Shown here piece by piece: positions 1 to 9,900 of a DNA stretch of 64,000 nt (positions within the stretch are counted from its first letter, which is position 1; each line of letters opens with the position of its first letter). The notes under the pieces were generated by a model. The model was not told the DNA's origin. It did no database searches and saw only the letters and a list, made by a program, of their open reading frames with translations. Source of the DNA: Chitinophaga oryzae (GTDB lineage Bacteria; Bacteroidota; Bacteroidia; Chitinophagales; Chitinophagaceae); the NCBI RefSeq assembly GCF_012516375.2, contig NZ_CP051204.2, positions 7,564,001 to 7,628,000 of the forward strand, in the 5' to 3' direction. The position numbers and the translations under genes are program-made.

Positions 1-561
1 CGCTTCATAGGTATCGAGATATTGCTGTTGCAGGATACTCCATGTCTGGCTGGTTTCATCGGACCAGTCGTCCCAGAAGGCCATGGCGCCCATTACTTTT
101 TTATGCAGCTGGTTGGTGGCGGGCGTCCCGAGCGGGAACATCAGGCTGTCGTCTCCACCACCGGTGCAGTCTGCCGCATACCCTACGGCACGCTCCTGCG
201 TGTACAGCGTCCAGCCGGGGATAACGGCCATCAGCTCATCATCGTAGAGCACAGCGGCGCCGTCGCCTTCTTCCATCCATACGATGCGGATCCGTTCGGG
301 ATCTAATGGTGCTTTACCTTCCGGGTGGTTACAATAACGGGCCTCCAGCATAGGGGCCAGGCCTTCTTCCATCGCCTGCACATCCTTGTCTGCCGGCGCC
401 GGCTTCAGGTTGCGCAGCCAGCAGGGGCGCGGGGAATATTTGTTTGCCAGCAACTCTGAAGGATACAGGTAAAAATAGGCTACTCTGTCGTCCTGTTCCA
501 CCACCGCATACATGGTATTGCGGCTGTTCGTTTCTTCTATCAGCATAACCGGATCTGCCAT
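1..561 (-). CDS. Suppressor-of-fused (SUFU) domain protein, 3' end cut off by the window
   Basis: The reverse strand is open from an ATG at 561 to the left edge, giving 187 codons without a stop. The N-terminus reads MADPVMLIEETNSRNTMYAV. Recognisable stretches include RPCWLRNL (about residues 48-55), a VIPGWTLY segment and a C-terminal WDDWSDETSQTWSILQQQ region, which I associate with bacterial SUFU-domain proteins. These are small cytosolic proteins of unclear function, often linked to immunity or toxin loci, but no toxin is visible here. The gene is divergent from the NIPSNAP gene at 671. The family call is from recalled sequence resemblance; that the frame is coding is more certain than the name. 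Confidence 0.6.
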   Translation of the reverse strand, partial: MADPVMLIEETNSRNTMYAVVEQDDRVAYFYLYPSELLANKYSPRPCWLRNLKPAPADKDVQAMEEGLAPMLEARYCNHPEGKAPLDPERIRIVWMEEGDGAAVLYDDELMAVIPGWTLYTQERAVGYAADCTGGGDDSLMFPLGTPATNQLHKKVMGAMAFWDDWSDETSQTWSILQQQYLDTYEA

Positions 562-670
562 AACATCAACTTTTATAGTAATACAGAATTCCCCAAAAAT
601 AATGTATTCATCGTTGTCATTAGTATTCCAGCAGGAAATCGATTATTTTGTTGAACATAAACCATCGAAT

Positions 671-1438
671 ATGAAATTTTCCACGTTCCTGCTGACAGCC
701 CTCCTGCTGGGCTGCATACAGCTGATGGCCAAAGAAAGGCAACTCTATCAGATTAAAATCTATCACCTGAAAACAGCCGCCCAGGAAGCGCGGGTAGATA
801 GTTTTCTGCAAACCGCTTACCTTCCGGCGATGCATCGTGCCGGTATCAGCACGGTGGGTGTCTTTAAGCCGGTAACGACAGACACCGCCGATATACGTAT
901 TTATGTACTGGTGCCCCTCCGGAATATCGACCAGTTATTACAACTCGATAAGAAGCTGGCTGCAGACAAAGCTTTCCGCGAATCAGGCCGGCCTTACCTG
1001 GACGCTGCCTGGAACGATGTTCCCTACAGCCGGCTGGAATCCATACTGCTACAGGCATTCCCCGACGCGCCGGTAATGACGATGCCGGCATTGTCATCTC
1101 CCAAAACCGAACGGGTATACGAATTGCGCAGCTATGAAAGTCCTACCGAACAATATCATGTCAGCAAAGTGAAGATGTTTAACGAAGGCGGAGAAATCAA
1201 TATTTTCCGGCAGCTGGGCTTCAACGCGGTATTCTATGGCTCCGTGCTCTCCGGCAGCCGTATGCCCAACCTGATGTATATGACCACGTTCAACAATAAG
1301 GCCGATCGCGACGCACACTGGAAATCCTTTTCCGCAGACCCCGGCTGGAAGAAACTGTCAGCCATGCCGGAGTACGCACACAACGTGTCAAAATCTGAAA
1401 TCATCTTTTTGCATCCAACAGATTATTCCGACATATAA
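671..1438 (+). CDS. NIPSNAP family protein with N-terminal signal
   Basis: The protein has 255 residues when started at the ATG at 671. The frame is open further upstream, but only this start puts a signal sequence (MKFSTFLLTALLLGC) at the N-terminus. An LLGC lipobox-like tetrapeptide is at residues 12-15, so it may be a lipoprotein. Two NIPSNAP-like alpha/beta repeats follow: one begins at YQIKIYHLK (about residue 26), the second at VYELRSYESP (about residue 145). Both halves show the family's pattern of 'xYELRxY' strand and long helix. NIPSNAP proteins are ferredoxin-like folds of unknown biochemical role; exported bacterial versions are common in Bacteroidota. It stands alone between the SUFU-like gene and the tRNA. 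Confidence 0.75.
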   Translation: MKFSTFLLTALLLGCIQLMAKERQLYQIKIYHLKTAAQEARVDSFLQTAYLPAMHRAGISTVGVFKPVTTDTADIRIYVLVPLRNIDQLLQLDKKLAADKAFRESGRPYLDAAWNDVPYSRLESILLQAFPDAPVMTMPALSSPKTERVYELRSYESPTEQYHVSKVKMFNEGGEINIFRQLGFNAVFYGSVLSGSRMPNLMYMTTFNNKADRDAHWKSFSADPGWKKLSAMPEYAHNVSKSEIIFLHPTDYSDI

Positions 1439-1636
1439 AGCAATTTAGCGGTTGCCTGGTCCACGCTAAAAAAAATAAAAAAGTTTTTTCAGCGTACTTG
1501 CCACTCCACAGGCGCCAGCAGGACACCCTGTTCAAATGCTTTACCAGCAAGCCATACCGCAGACCATCATTTCATTTTTTCAGGAGGAGGCACACATTTC
1601 CTGACCGTTAACGACAAAAAAATTTTGTGTTAAATT

Positions 1637-1665
1637 TTGTAGTTTGATTTTATTGCCTACATTTG
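1637..1665 (+). promoter_or_regulatory. Bacteroidota-type promoter of the initiator tRNA
   Basis: A TTG at 1637-1639 is followed after 18 bases by TACATTTG at 1658-1665, a full match to the TAnnTTTG -7 element. Transcription would start near 1671, about four bases before the mature tRNA. The motif is seen directly; the start point is inferred. Confidence 0.8.
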
Positions 1666-1674
1666 CAACCTCAT

Positions 1675-1746
<72 letters not shown>

Positions 1747-1752
1747 CAAAAG

Positions 1753-1783
1753 AAATCCCGGGTAACACCCGGGATTTTTATTT
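1753..1783 (+). terminator. Rho-independent terminator of the initiator tRNA
   Basis: A perfect 11-bp stem (AAATCCCGGGT, 1753-1763, with ACCCGGGATTT, 1767-1777) has a 3-base loop and runs into a T-rich tract. It begins six bases after the tRNA. Confidence 0.9.
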
Positions 1784-1919
1784 GGTGACCCAACCGTCTT
1801 TCTCCTCAACATACCTCCCGGTATCAGAAATAAATAGTATTATTATATTGTAAAATATATCAACGGAGATATCCTTATCACCACAAACATTCATCCTTTT
1901 TATTAACAACAATTAATCC

Positions 1920-2333
1920 ATGAAACAAAAACCATCAATGGCATTTATCGCCACATCCTGGGTAGGACTGCTCGCCGGGGTTGTGGGATACCTTATCGGA
2001 CTGTGGAACGCTACGATGCAACTGAACGAAAAAGGCTATTATTTCACCATACTGATGTATGCGTTGTTTGCGGCGGTATCCGTACAGAAATGCGTACGCG
2101 ACAGGCTGGAGAATATTCCCGTAACGGACATGTACTACGGCATCAGCTGGGTATCTATGCTGATCGCCATCGTGCTGCTGATCATCGGTTTATGGAACGC
2201 CACGCTCCTGCCCAGCGAAAAAGGGTTCTATGCGTTCGCTTTCCTGCTGAGCATTTTCGGCGCCATCGCTGTGCAGAAAAATACCCGCGACAGCCAGGCT
2301 GCTAATAAAGAAGCTATCAGGACCAACGAGTAG
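1920..2333 (+). CDS. yiaA: YiaA/YiaB-type inner membrane protein
   Basis: The protein has 137 residues and four predicted membrane spans arranged as two copies of the YiaAB two-helix domain. The first copy is about residues 8-60 and the second about 72-126. Both carry the same signature: SWV..L...V...IGLWNA, followed by EKGYY/EKGFY and VQK..RD. The duplication is obvious from reading the halves side by side. YiaA-type proteins sit in the inner membrane and have no established biochemical role. The start is the ATG at 1920. The stop is followed immediately by a large inverted-repeat element. Confidence 0.88.
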   Translation: MKQKPSMAFIATSWVGLLAGVVGYLIGLWNATMQLNEKGYYFTILMYALFAAVSVQKCVRDRLENIPVTDMYYGISWVSMLIAIVLLIIGLWNATLLPSEKGFYAFAFLLSIFGAIAVQKNTRDSQAANKEAIRTNE

Positions 2334-2496
2334 TATCACGCAAAGGCGCGAAGCAACAAAGAGCGCAAAGAATTAATTTTTTAAGAATTATAAGAAAGCA
2401 AAGGAGCGGAGATCAAATTTGATCTCCGCTCCTTTGCTTTCTCTGCTCGCTTATATGATCTTTGCGCTCTTTGTTGCTTCGCGTCTTTACGTGATA
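2334..2496. repeat. Inverted-repeat element A1 (CGCAAAG-type arms, 50-bp perfect core palindrome)
   Basis: The element begins at the base after the yiaA stop and ends 16 bases before the convergent stop at 2513. The outer arms (from TATCACGCAAAGG, 2334-2371, and ending ACGTGATA at 2496) match in about 36 of 38 positions. The core at 2393-2442 is a perfect 50-bp palindrome containing GGAGCGGAGATC and its mirror. Transcribed from either side it would form a very long hairpin, so it probably also serves as a bidirectional terminator. A related copy lies at 37133-37285. Confidence 0.9.
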
Positions 2497-2512
2497 CCAG
2501 CGAGCAGGCGGG

Positions 2513-4969
2513 TTACAACGTATAGGCGTTTACATTACCTGAAAAATCCGCCACATACAGCATCCCGTTGTAAACAGCCATATCGGCAAATACCGGCGCT
2601 CCCACTGCAATACGGCGCAGCATCTTCCCGGAAGCGAGGTCCACTGCATATACAAACCCGTCGGAAGCCCCTACCAGCAGGCTGTTGCCAGCCAACAGCG
2701 GTGTGGACTCTATTGTAGCGGAAGCCGGAGAGGTGTAGGGAGCGGTATAAAACAGTGCTTCTCCCGGCACAAACTGCCATACCTGCGCTTTGGTGTGTTT
2801 ATCGAAAGCGATCATCCCGCCGGAGGCGGTACAGGTGATGATGTATTGTGCCGTCACCAGTGGCGCCGTCATGGTTTTCAGCTCGGCGGCCACCGGGATA
2901 CTGTCGATCGTTTTGCCGGTAGCGGGTTCCAGCACGTGCAGTTTGTTGATCCCGTGCACGTATAATTTATCATCGAAGAAGGCAGGGGTGCCGCTGCGGA
3001 AGCGGATACCTTCATCGCTGCGTTTCCATTGTACGCGGCCGGTAGCCGCATCATGGGCATAGAGGTGGCTCCAGTTGGAACCGGTGATCAGCTGACCGTT
3101 ACGCAGGGCCATGGCCGCGGGTGTTCCTTCGCCGCCGGTCCAGTCGCGGTTGGTCCATTTCACCTCGCCGGTACGGATATCCAGCGCCTGCAGGTTACGG
3201 CCGGCGCCGGTGTAATAAACCCCGTGCTGTGCCACGCCTCCGGAATTATACCCGGGCAGTGACTGCTGGAGTCCCTGGTGCTTCCAGCGTACTTTCCCCG
3301 TAGCCGCGTTCAGCGCGTAGGTCACGCCTTCTGCGTCGGTGGCCAGGATGCTCCCTTCGCTGTAACTCATGCTGTGCTTGATAGAGTTACCCGCAGTGAA
3401 TTGCCACAGCAAACGGCCGGTAGCCGCGTCCAGCGCGGTAATGTAACTATGGTTATTGCCTTCGTCGTCGATGGTGCCCACAAATATTTTGCCTTCGGCA
3501 CAGATGGGTGATGACTTCCAGATGTTACCACCGATGTTGGCCGTCCATTTCAGGGACAGTGTTCCCGTACCGGGAAGGCGGGCAGCGCCTGTACGTTGGG
3601 CGTTCCCAAGTACCTCCGGCCATTCGGCGCTTTTAACGGCAGGTAACACTGTTTTTATCAGCCGGAAAGTATCGCGGGTGAAAAGAATACGGCCGGTGCC
3701 GAGGGTGGCCTCTACCGTGGCAGTATATACGTCGTTTTTACCGGCGGCGGGTACCGCGGCGGCTGCGCCCCAGTTCCAGTCAGTCCGCTGCTGCAACGGC
3801 AGCTCCTTCAACAGGTTGCCTTTTTTATCGAACATACGGAAGCGCACTGCCTTCACCGGGGAAGCGGTATGATAGGCATTCACGCTCACCACCATCTTAT
3901 CCTGATCAAAAGCGGTCCCGTTGGCCGCCGGCGATACCAGCGTGAGCTGGTTTTCTACATAGGTATAACGGCGTTGCACCAACGAAATACCGTTTTTATC
4001 GATGTCCACCACGTCGAAGTTGGAGGCGGAATTATCGATACCGCCATCAGGCGGCGGGGCTGCACAGAGCGACCGGATGCCGGTATTGCCATGGGTACGG
4101 GCGAAATTGATGTGCCAGTGACCGTAAATCCAGGCTTTCAGGTTATGCTCGTTCAGGTTGATGCTGTCATTGCCGGCACGCACGGCAAACAGCGTGTCGT
4201 AAGTGAGGAGGTCGTGGTTAAACACAATCACCGGTTTGGCCGGATCTGCATGCGCCAGGTCGTTCTTCAGCCACTTCACCACGTCTTCCGCCGTATACGA
4301 AGGCTGATAATCGCCATAACGCATGGGTGTTACAATAAAGTGGGCAGGCCCCGCTTCAAAGGAATAAAACACCGGTCCGAACAGGGATTCATACAACGCT
4401 TCGCCATAAGGCCCTTTTACAAGATCGTGGTTGCCGATACAATAATAGACCGGCAGTCCCATGGTGCGGGTATTAACATGCTGTGCGTGAAAGGCCATCC
4501 CTTTCTCGTAGCAGATATCGCCGGTATGGATCATGAAGTCGGCGTTTTCGTTGCGGGCATATTCTTTAGCCTCCGTCATCCAGTTGTTGAACTGTGTGGT
4601 TTCTGTATCTGCCAGCCTGACAAACTTTGCTTTATCCCCTGCTGCTTTACCGCTGGCCAGCAGGCCAAATTCATAGGCTGTGCGGCTGCTGTCTGCAGGG
4701 ATATAAAATTCTTTCGTGGTACGGTAGCCGGCGGGCGTAGTGATAAATACAAAACGGGCGCGTGCATGTCCCGGCAGCCGGAACCGGCCTGCTTTGTCAG
4801 TAATGGTTACAGAAAGGCCGTCAGATACCCTTACGCCGGGAAGACCGGTTTCGGCAGCGTCCTGTTTGCCGTTGGCGTTGCCATCGAGGAATACGGCTCC
4901 CGAAAAGCTTTGCGCCATGGCGGTATGCAGGGAGCAACAGGACAGGAAAGCAAACAAAATCTTTTTCAT
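2513..4969 (-). CDS. Secreted calcineurin-like phosphoesterase fused to a PQQ-type beta-propeller
   Basis: The protein has 818 residues. A signal peptide (MKKILFAFLSCCSLHTAMAQ) is followed by an SdrD-like Ig domain (about 22-100, with FLDGNANGKQDAAETGLPGV), then a metallophosphoesterase domain (about 110-320), a linker (about 320-445) and a C-terminal beta-propeller of PQQ/WD-like repeats (about 450-818; repeated 'ALDAATG.xxW' blades). Metal-binding motifs HTGDICYEKG, GNHD and GHWH are present. The usual first DxH motif reads ADTE, so its histidine is replaced; related secreted phosphoesterases also vary here. It lies downstream of the fecR-susC-susD genes, separated from susD by inverted-repeat element E. 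It is probably a periplasmic or surface phosphodiesterase acting on whatever locus 1 imports; the substrate cannot be read from sequence. Confidence 0.85.
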   Translation of the reverse strand: MKKILFAFLSCCSLHTAMAQSFSGAVFLDGNANGKQDAAETGLPGVRVSDGLSVTITDKAGRFRLPGHARARFVFITTPAGYRTTKEFYIPADSSRTAYEFGLLASGKAAGDKAKFVRLADTETTQFNNWMTEAKEYARNENADFMIHTGDICYEKGMAFHAQHVNTRTMGLPVYYCIGNHDLVKGPYGEALYESLFGPVFYSFEAGPAHFIVTPMRYGDYQPSYTAEDVVKWLKNDLAHADPAKPVIVFNHDLLTYDTLFAVRAGNDSINLNEHNLKAWIYGHWHINFARTHGNTGIRSLCAAPPPDGGIDNSASNFDVVDIDKNGISLVQRRYTYVENQLTLVSPAANGTAFDQDKMVVSVNAYHTASPVKAVRFRMFDKKGNLLKELPLQQRTDWNWGAAAAVPAAGKNDVYTATVEATLGTGRILFTRDTFRLIKTVLPAVKSAEWPEVLGNAQRTGAARLPGTGTLSLKWTANIGGNIWKSSPICAEGKIFVGTIDDEGNNHSYITALDAATGRLLWQFTAGNSIKHSMSYSEGSILATDAEGVTYALNAATGKVRWKHQGLQQSLPGYNSGGVAQHGVYYTGAGRNLQALDIRTGEVKWTNRDWTGGEGTPAAMALRNGQLITGSNWSHLYAHDAATGRVQWKRSDEGIRFRSGTPAFFDDKLYVHGINKLHVLEPATGKTIDSIPVAAELKTMTAPLVTAQYIITCTASGGMIAFDKHTKAQVWQFVPGEALFYTAPYTSPASATIESTPLLAGNSLLVGASDGFVYAVDLASGKMLRRIAVGAPVFADMAVYNGMLYVADFSGNVNAYTL

Positions 4970-4988
4970 CGTCAGTGTTTATATAAAA

Positions 4989-5090
4989 AAAATACGAATT
5001 ACAGATGGCGAACCGCGGATACCTGTCAATATGAAACAATAAGGACTGACAGGCGTTTCCGCAAAATTCGCTATCTGTAATTCGTGTTTT
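4989..5090. repeat. Inverted-repeat element E between susD and the phosphoesterase gene
   Basis: Arms ACGAATTACAGATGGCGAA (4994-5012) and its mirror (5067-5085) match at 18 of 19 positions. Inner arms GCGGAT.CCTGTCA and TGACAGG..TTTCCGC extend the stem, with an 18-base loop. The element occupies most of the 132-base gap between two genes on the same strand, so it could attenuate expression of the phosphoesterase relative to susD. The ACGAATTAC phrase is also the unit of the B-type elements. Confidence 0.8.
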
Positions 5091-5101
5091 ACGGTGTGAG
5101 A

Positions 5102-6898
5102 TTACCAGCCCATGATCTGCTGCAACTTGTTATTCAGTACCAGTTGCTGTTTAGGGATCGGGCGATAGTAAAACTTAGGTTCTGTAAAAGTACGTCCCGC
5201 GCGGTCTGCCGTAAAGAGGATATGACCGTTGTTGCCATTCTCCAGGTAGAAGTTGTTTTGACCACCGTTTTTGTCCACCAGGTAAAAACGGTTCAGACGC
5301 GCTCTTACATCTGCGGGCAGCCCGGCGATGGAAGAGGTATCGGTGGTATTGGGCAGGATAGCGATATCCGCCACACCGTCGCCGGTCATATCGATGCCAC
5401 CCATGCCGGCCACGTACATGCCAGCCGGGGCCTCTTTGAGGCGTGAGCCGGCAGCCCAGCGGTTAATATCGTTGAGACGTTGTCCTTCACAGGCCATCTC
5501 CACCCTGCGCTCGCGGCGGATCTCCAGGATCACGCCTTTGTTGGCGCTGGTCACGTTATACTGACTGCTCATTACCGGGTCGGGGTTGCCGTTAGCGGCT
5601 ACCATGCTCAGGTCCGGCATCTGCACGCGGCGGCGCAGCAGGTTCACGGATTGGTCCAGGTCTGCCTGTGACAGCTCCAGCAACTCGGCCTTCGCTTCGG
5701 CGTAGTTCAGCAATACCTCTGCATAACGGTATACCGGCAGTGCAGTATAGTTAGCGTCCCATCCCTGCCGTTGTTTCGGATCACGGGGATAGAATTTCAG
5801 CTGATCGTAGCCGCCGAGGTTAGGCTTAGCGATATAGGGGTTGTTATCCTGCGTGGTGCTAAAACCGGGATAGGCCACGGTTTCCGCCAGACGCGGGTCA
5901 CGGTTTTTAAAGGTGGTGGTGTAATCCATCTTGTTATAGCCCGGCTGGGAAGTAAACGGCGTACCGTCTGTCATCAGGTAGCTGTACACCAGGCTCTGGC
6001 TGAGTGACCATGTCCAGCCCAGTACGCTGTGGGTATTGTTACCCTTGCCGAGGCTCTGCGGATAATCACGCCACTGGATCATCTCTTTATTATTGGCCAG
6101 GGTGGTGCTGGCAAACAGCGCGCGGTAATCGGCGCCGCCTTTACCGGTATTATAGATGTCATAACGGCTGCTGGCCATGATCTGCGCGGAAGCCCATGCC
6201 GCTTTTTTCAGCCATACGTCGGCAGTAGCCTGCAGCTTCAGTTCCGGGTGATAGCGGCGGAAAGTGCCTTCAAACAGGCAATAGCGGGACATCAGCGCCA
6301 ACGCGGTGTATTTGTTCACCAGCGTGCCATTGTCTTTATTGTCCGCTTTAATGTTATCCACGGCAAACTGCAGGTCGGCCAGTACCGAATCCGCTACGTT
6401 GGCCCGGGGGTCGCGCCCTTTATACATATCGGGGTCAATATCGCTCATCACATGGCCATAGAAAGGCACATCGGAATAACGGGCGATCATGTCCGCGTAA
6501 AAGCGGGCACGGAAATAACGCGCCACACCGGTATAGTGCTTTATCTCAACGGCGTCACCTTGTGTTTTATGCACATTGTCCAGCAGGTAGTTGATATTAC
6601 GCAGCTGCTTCCAGGTGTCCCAGCCGCCTACGGTGGTTGCATCCAGGGTGCCGTGTATCAGTTTATCTATTTCGCTGCCGGTGTTGCCGGAAACGTTGTC
6701 TGAGTTGTTGTCTTCATAAGGGGCAGACAGGTTATCGTCGTACAACCCATTGATGTACGTCTGCAGGTCGCCCGGTGTCTTAAAGTAAGCATCCGGTGTG
6801 ATTTCCGTCTGTGGCATCCTTTGCAGGAAATCCTTGTTGCAGGAGACCGCCGCACAACCCAATATGAGGAATGGTATAATAAGCCGCTTGTTTTTCAT
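5102..6898 (-). CDS. SusD/RagB-family nutrient-binding outer-membrane lipoprotein (locus 1)
   Basis: The protein has 598 residues from the ATG at 6898; a longer frame exists upstream but lacks a signal sequence. The N-terminus MKNKRLIIPFLILGCAAVSC ends in a lipobox, so the Cys at residue 20 would be lipidated. SusD-like features are the N-terminal FLQRMPQTEITPDAYFKTPGDLQTYINGLYD, helical TPR-like region, RYAEVLLNYAEAKAEL, and the C-terminal EIRRERRVEMACEGQRLNDINRW block. SusD proteins cap the SusC pore and bind ligand at the cell surface. It lies 20 bases after susC on the same strand and is almost certainly cotranscribed with it. No glycoside hydrolase is nearby, so the ligand need not be a glycan. 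Confidence 0.95.
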   Translation of the reverse strand: MKNKRLIIPFLILGCAAVSCNKDFLQRMPQTEITPDAYFKTPGDLQTYINGLYDDNLSAPYEDNNSDNVSGNTGSEIDKLIHGTLDATTVGGWDTWKQLRNINYLLDNVHKTQGDAVEIKHYTGVARYFRARFYADMIARYSDVPFYGHVMSDIDPDMYKGRDPRANVADSVLADLQFAVDNIKADNKDNGTLVNKYTALALMSRYCLFEGTFRRYHPELKLQATADVWLKKAAWASAQIMASSRYDIYNTGKGGADYRALFASTTLANNKEMIQWRDYPQSLGKGNNTHSVLGWTWSLSQSLVYSYLMTDGTPFTSQPGYNKMDYTTTFKNRDPRLAETVAYPGFSTTQDNNPYIAKPNLGGYDQLKFYPRDPKQRQGWDANYTALPVYRYAEVLLNYAEAKAELLELSQADLDQSVNLLRRRVQMPDLSMVAANGNPDPVMSSQYNVTSANKGVILEIRRERRVEMACEGQRLNDINRWAAGSRLKEAPAGMYVAGMGGIDMTGDGVADIAILPNTTDTSSIAGLPADVRARLNRFYLVDKNGGQNNFYLENGNNGHILFTADRAGRTFTEPKFYYRPIPKQQLVLNNKLQQIMGW

Positions 6899-6918
6899 GT
6901 TGCACTTTTTTGCTTTAA

Positions 6919-9900
6919 TTAAAAGTTCAGGTTCAATCCGCACGAATACGTTTTCTGATAAGGATATACCGACCCGTCCAGGCCTTCCGGATCAATGTTG
7001 GCTTTCAGGTGGGAGATGGTGAAGATATTTTCAGCCGCTACGTATATACGTAACCGGTTGATCTTCGCTCTTCCGGTGAGAGACTTCGGCAGGGTGTAAC
7101 CCAGCGTAACGTTCTTCAGGCGGGTGTAAGCGGCATTCTGCAGATACCTTGTCTGCGGTGCGCCCAGTTCGGTAGCGTCTTCCGCGATATAGGACTTCAG
7201 GCGCGGGAAGTAACCATTCGGTGTTTCCGGTGTCCACCTGTCCATGTTATGCACCTGTACGTTTGTCCACGGTTGCGCATATACGCCCCAGAAGTAGTGG
7301 TTGCCGGCACCGGGGTACCAGTCTCTTTTACCGATGCCCTGAATCAGCGCACGGAAATCAAATCCTTTATAGGAAGCGGTCAGATCGATGCTGTAAGGCA
7401 AACGGGGAGCGCTGTTACCGATGATCCTGCGATCGCCGGGATTGGAAACGGTATTGTCACCGTAGTCGATCACACCATCGCCGTTGAGGTCCCTGAACTT
7501 CAGGTCGCCTACATAGAACAGGTACTGCTGGTCATCTGAACCTACTTTTGCCTGGTTCGGATGCGTTTTCAGCTCTTCTGCATTCTGGAAGAAACCTTCT
7601 GTTTCGAGGCCCCAGATATCGCCGATTTCCTGTCCGTTATAATAGTTGCGTCTTTTGATATCACCGTTGTCGTAGTTGGCGAGGGTACCGGTAGGATTGG
7701 TGTAACGGGTGATGAAAGAACGGCTGTCTGCCAGGAGGAGTTTTACACCGTAGCTGAAATCGTTGCTGCCGATTTTAAACTGGTCGCGCCAGAACAGGGT
7801 CATCTCCCATCCTCTGGTTTTCAGGTCGGCAGAGTTGGTCCTTGGAGCGTCTGCACCGAAAACGGCCGGCAGTTCCTGGCTTTTGGCGAACATACCGTTG
7901 GTATAGCGTACATAACGGTCATAGCTGAACGATAATTTTTCTTTCAGCACGGAGATGTCGATACCACCGTTGACGGTCTTGACTGTCTGCCAGGTGTAGG
8001 TAGCTGTTACAGGAGCCGGGGAGAATACGCCGATCGGAATTTGTCCGTTGAGTACGGAGTTGATGTTGCTTGTTTTCATCCGCTCCATATAACCGTAGGC
8101 GTCCCATTGCTGGTCGCCGAGGGAGCCGTAGGAACCGCGGAGTTTCAGCATATCGATGCCTAAGCGGTCTTTAACCCCACGGAAGAAGTTTTCTTTGGAC
8201 ACCACCCAGGCGAGGGACCCGGAAGGGAAAAAGCCCCAGCGGTGGTCGGTGCGGAAGCGGGAGGAACCGTCATTACGGCCGTTTACTTCCACAATATATT
8301 TATCGTCGAAGATATAGTTCAGGCGATAGTAGATACCTCTTACCGCCCAGTCTTCAATTTCCTGGGCCTGCGTAATGTTACCGGTGGCCAGCTGGGAAGT
8401 AGGATACTGGGTACTGATCAGGTCCAGCCGTTTAACGTTGAACTTATCGTAGAAGTGATATTCCTGGTTAAAGCCAAGGAGCGCTCCCACGTAGTGTTTT
8501 TTGTTGAAGGTTTTATGGAAGTCGGTATAGATGTTATACACATTATACTTCACGGCCTGGCTGAGATTGGAGGCAGATGATTTGTTACCGTTGGTATACA
8601 GGAACGGCTGGCCCGGACCGTTGCGGTAGGCTACCGGCAGCACGTAGGTATTGCCTGTCTGGTTACCTCTGCGGAAAGTCGCATCGCCTTTCAGTGTCCA
8701 CATATCCTTGATGATGCCCACTTCCGCGTTGAGGGTGGTCATGAACTCGCTCCAGGTGTCTTTGGAGCGGCCGCCGCTTTGCAGGTTGCCCAGCAGGGCT
8801 GCCCCGTCGGAAGTCCAGGTACCGTCCGGGTTGCGGGGTACGCTGAGTGACGGCGTACGGTTGGAGTTGTGGAAAAACAGGTAGTCCATGGTACTGGACG
8901 GCTGCGCGTACGTGGTATTGGTGTACATGGTGTTGCTGCCTATTTTGACACGGTCGTTAAACGTGTAGGTGGCTTTGGCGCGCAGGTTATAACGATCGTA
9001 TTTGTCAGGGTTATAACGCAGCATACCATCCTGTGAATAGTAATCGGCAGAGAAATAGTAGTTCAGTTTCTCGTCTCCGCGGGAGATGCTGACGTTGGCA
9101 TTATAGGCAGGTGCTGATTTCTGGTATACTTCGTGCAGCCAGTCGGTAGTACCGTAGTAGCTCCACTTGTTTTTATCGGTTGGGTTGACAATAACGTTAG
9201 GCAGGGAAGGATCGTCTTTCAGTCTTTGAGCGTAAGCCCTTTCAGCAGCGGGATACAGGTCGTACAGCGGGGTGGCTGCATCGTGTTTGTATTCCATGGT
9301 GGTCAGCGGATCGGTCACGATCTTAGGGACCAGTCCGAGGGTACGTACCGCATAGTTGGTGTTGGCGTTGATGATGAGGCGGCCGTCTTTACCGGATTTG
9401 GTAGTGATGAGCACTACGCCGAAGGCGGCACGGGCGCCATAGATAGCGGCGGAAGCGGCATCTTTCAGAACGGTGATGCTTTCCACGTCGGCGGGGTTCA
9501 GGCGGGCCACTTCCTCGCTGGTGAAGGGGATGTTGTCTACCAGGATGAACGGATCGCCGCCGTTGATGGAGGTGACACCGCGGATATTGAATTTGGAAGC
9601 GGAAGACACGCGGCCGTTATCGTTGGTGATGTTCAGGTTGGGCAGCAGGCCCTGTAAACCGTTGTTGATATTGGCGATGGGACGGCTCTCCAGTTCCTTG
9701 CCGGAAATGGCGTCTACCGCGCCGCTGAGGTTCACTCTTTTCTGTTTGCCATAACCTACCACCACCACTTCGTTCAGGCCGCTGGAATTGGCTTTCAGGG
9801 CAATATTAAAGGAGGCGCCGCTATGGGCTTTCATTTGTTGCGGCTCGTAGCCTACATAGGAGAATTCGATAATGGCATTTTCAGGGACTTCTATCTTAAA

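Noticed and set aside
2334..2496. Insertion sequence or MITE with terminal repeats
   Set aside because: No transposase, no flanking target duplication is visible, and the element abuts stop codons; a mobile origin is possible but not shown.
3869..5080. 403-codon ORF on the + strand
   Set aside because: It is fully antisense to the phosphoesterase gene, has no domain I recognise, and ends outside a gene boundary; it is a codon-bias shadow.
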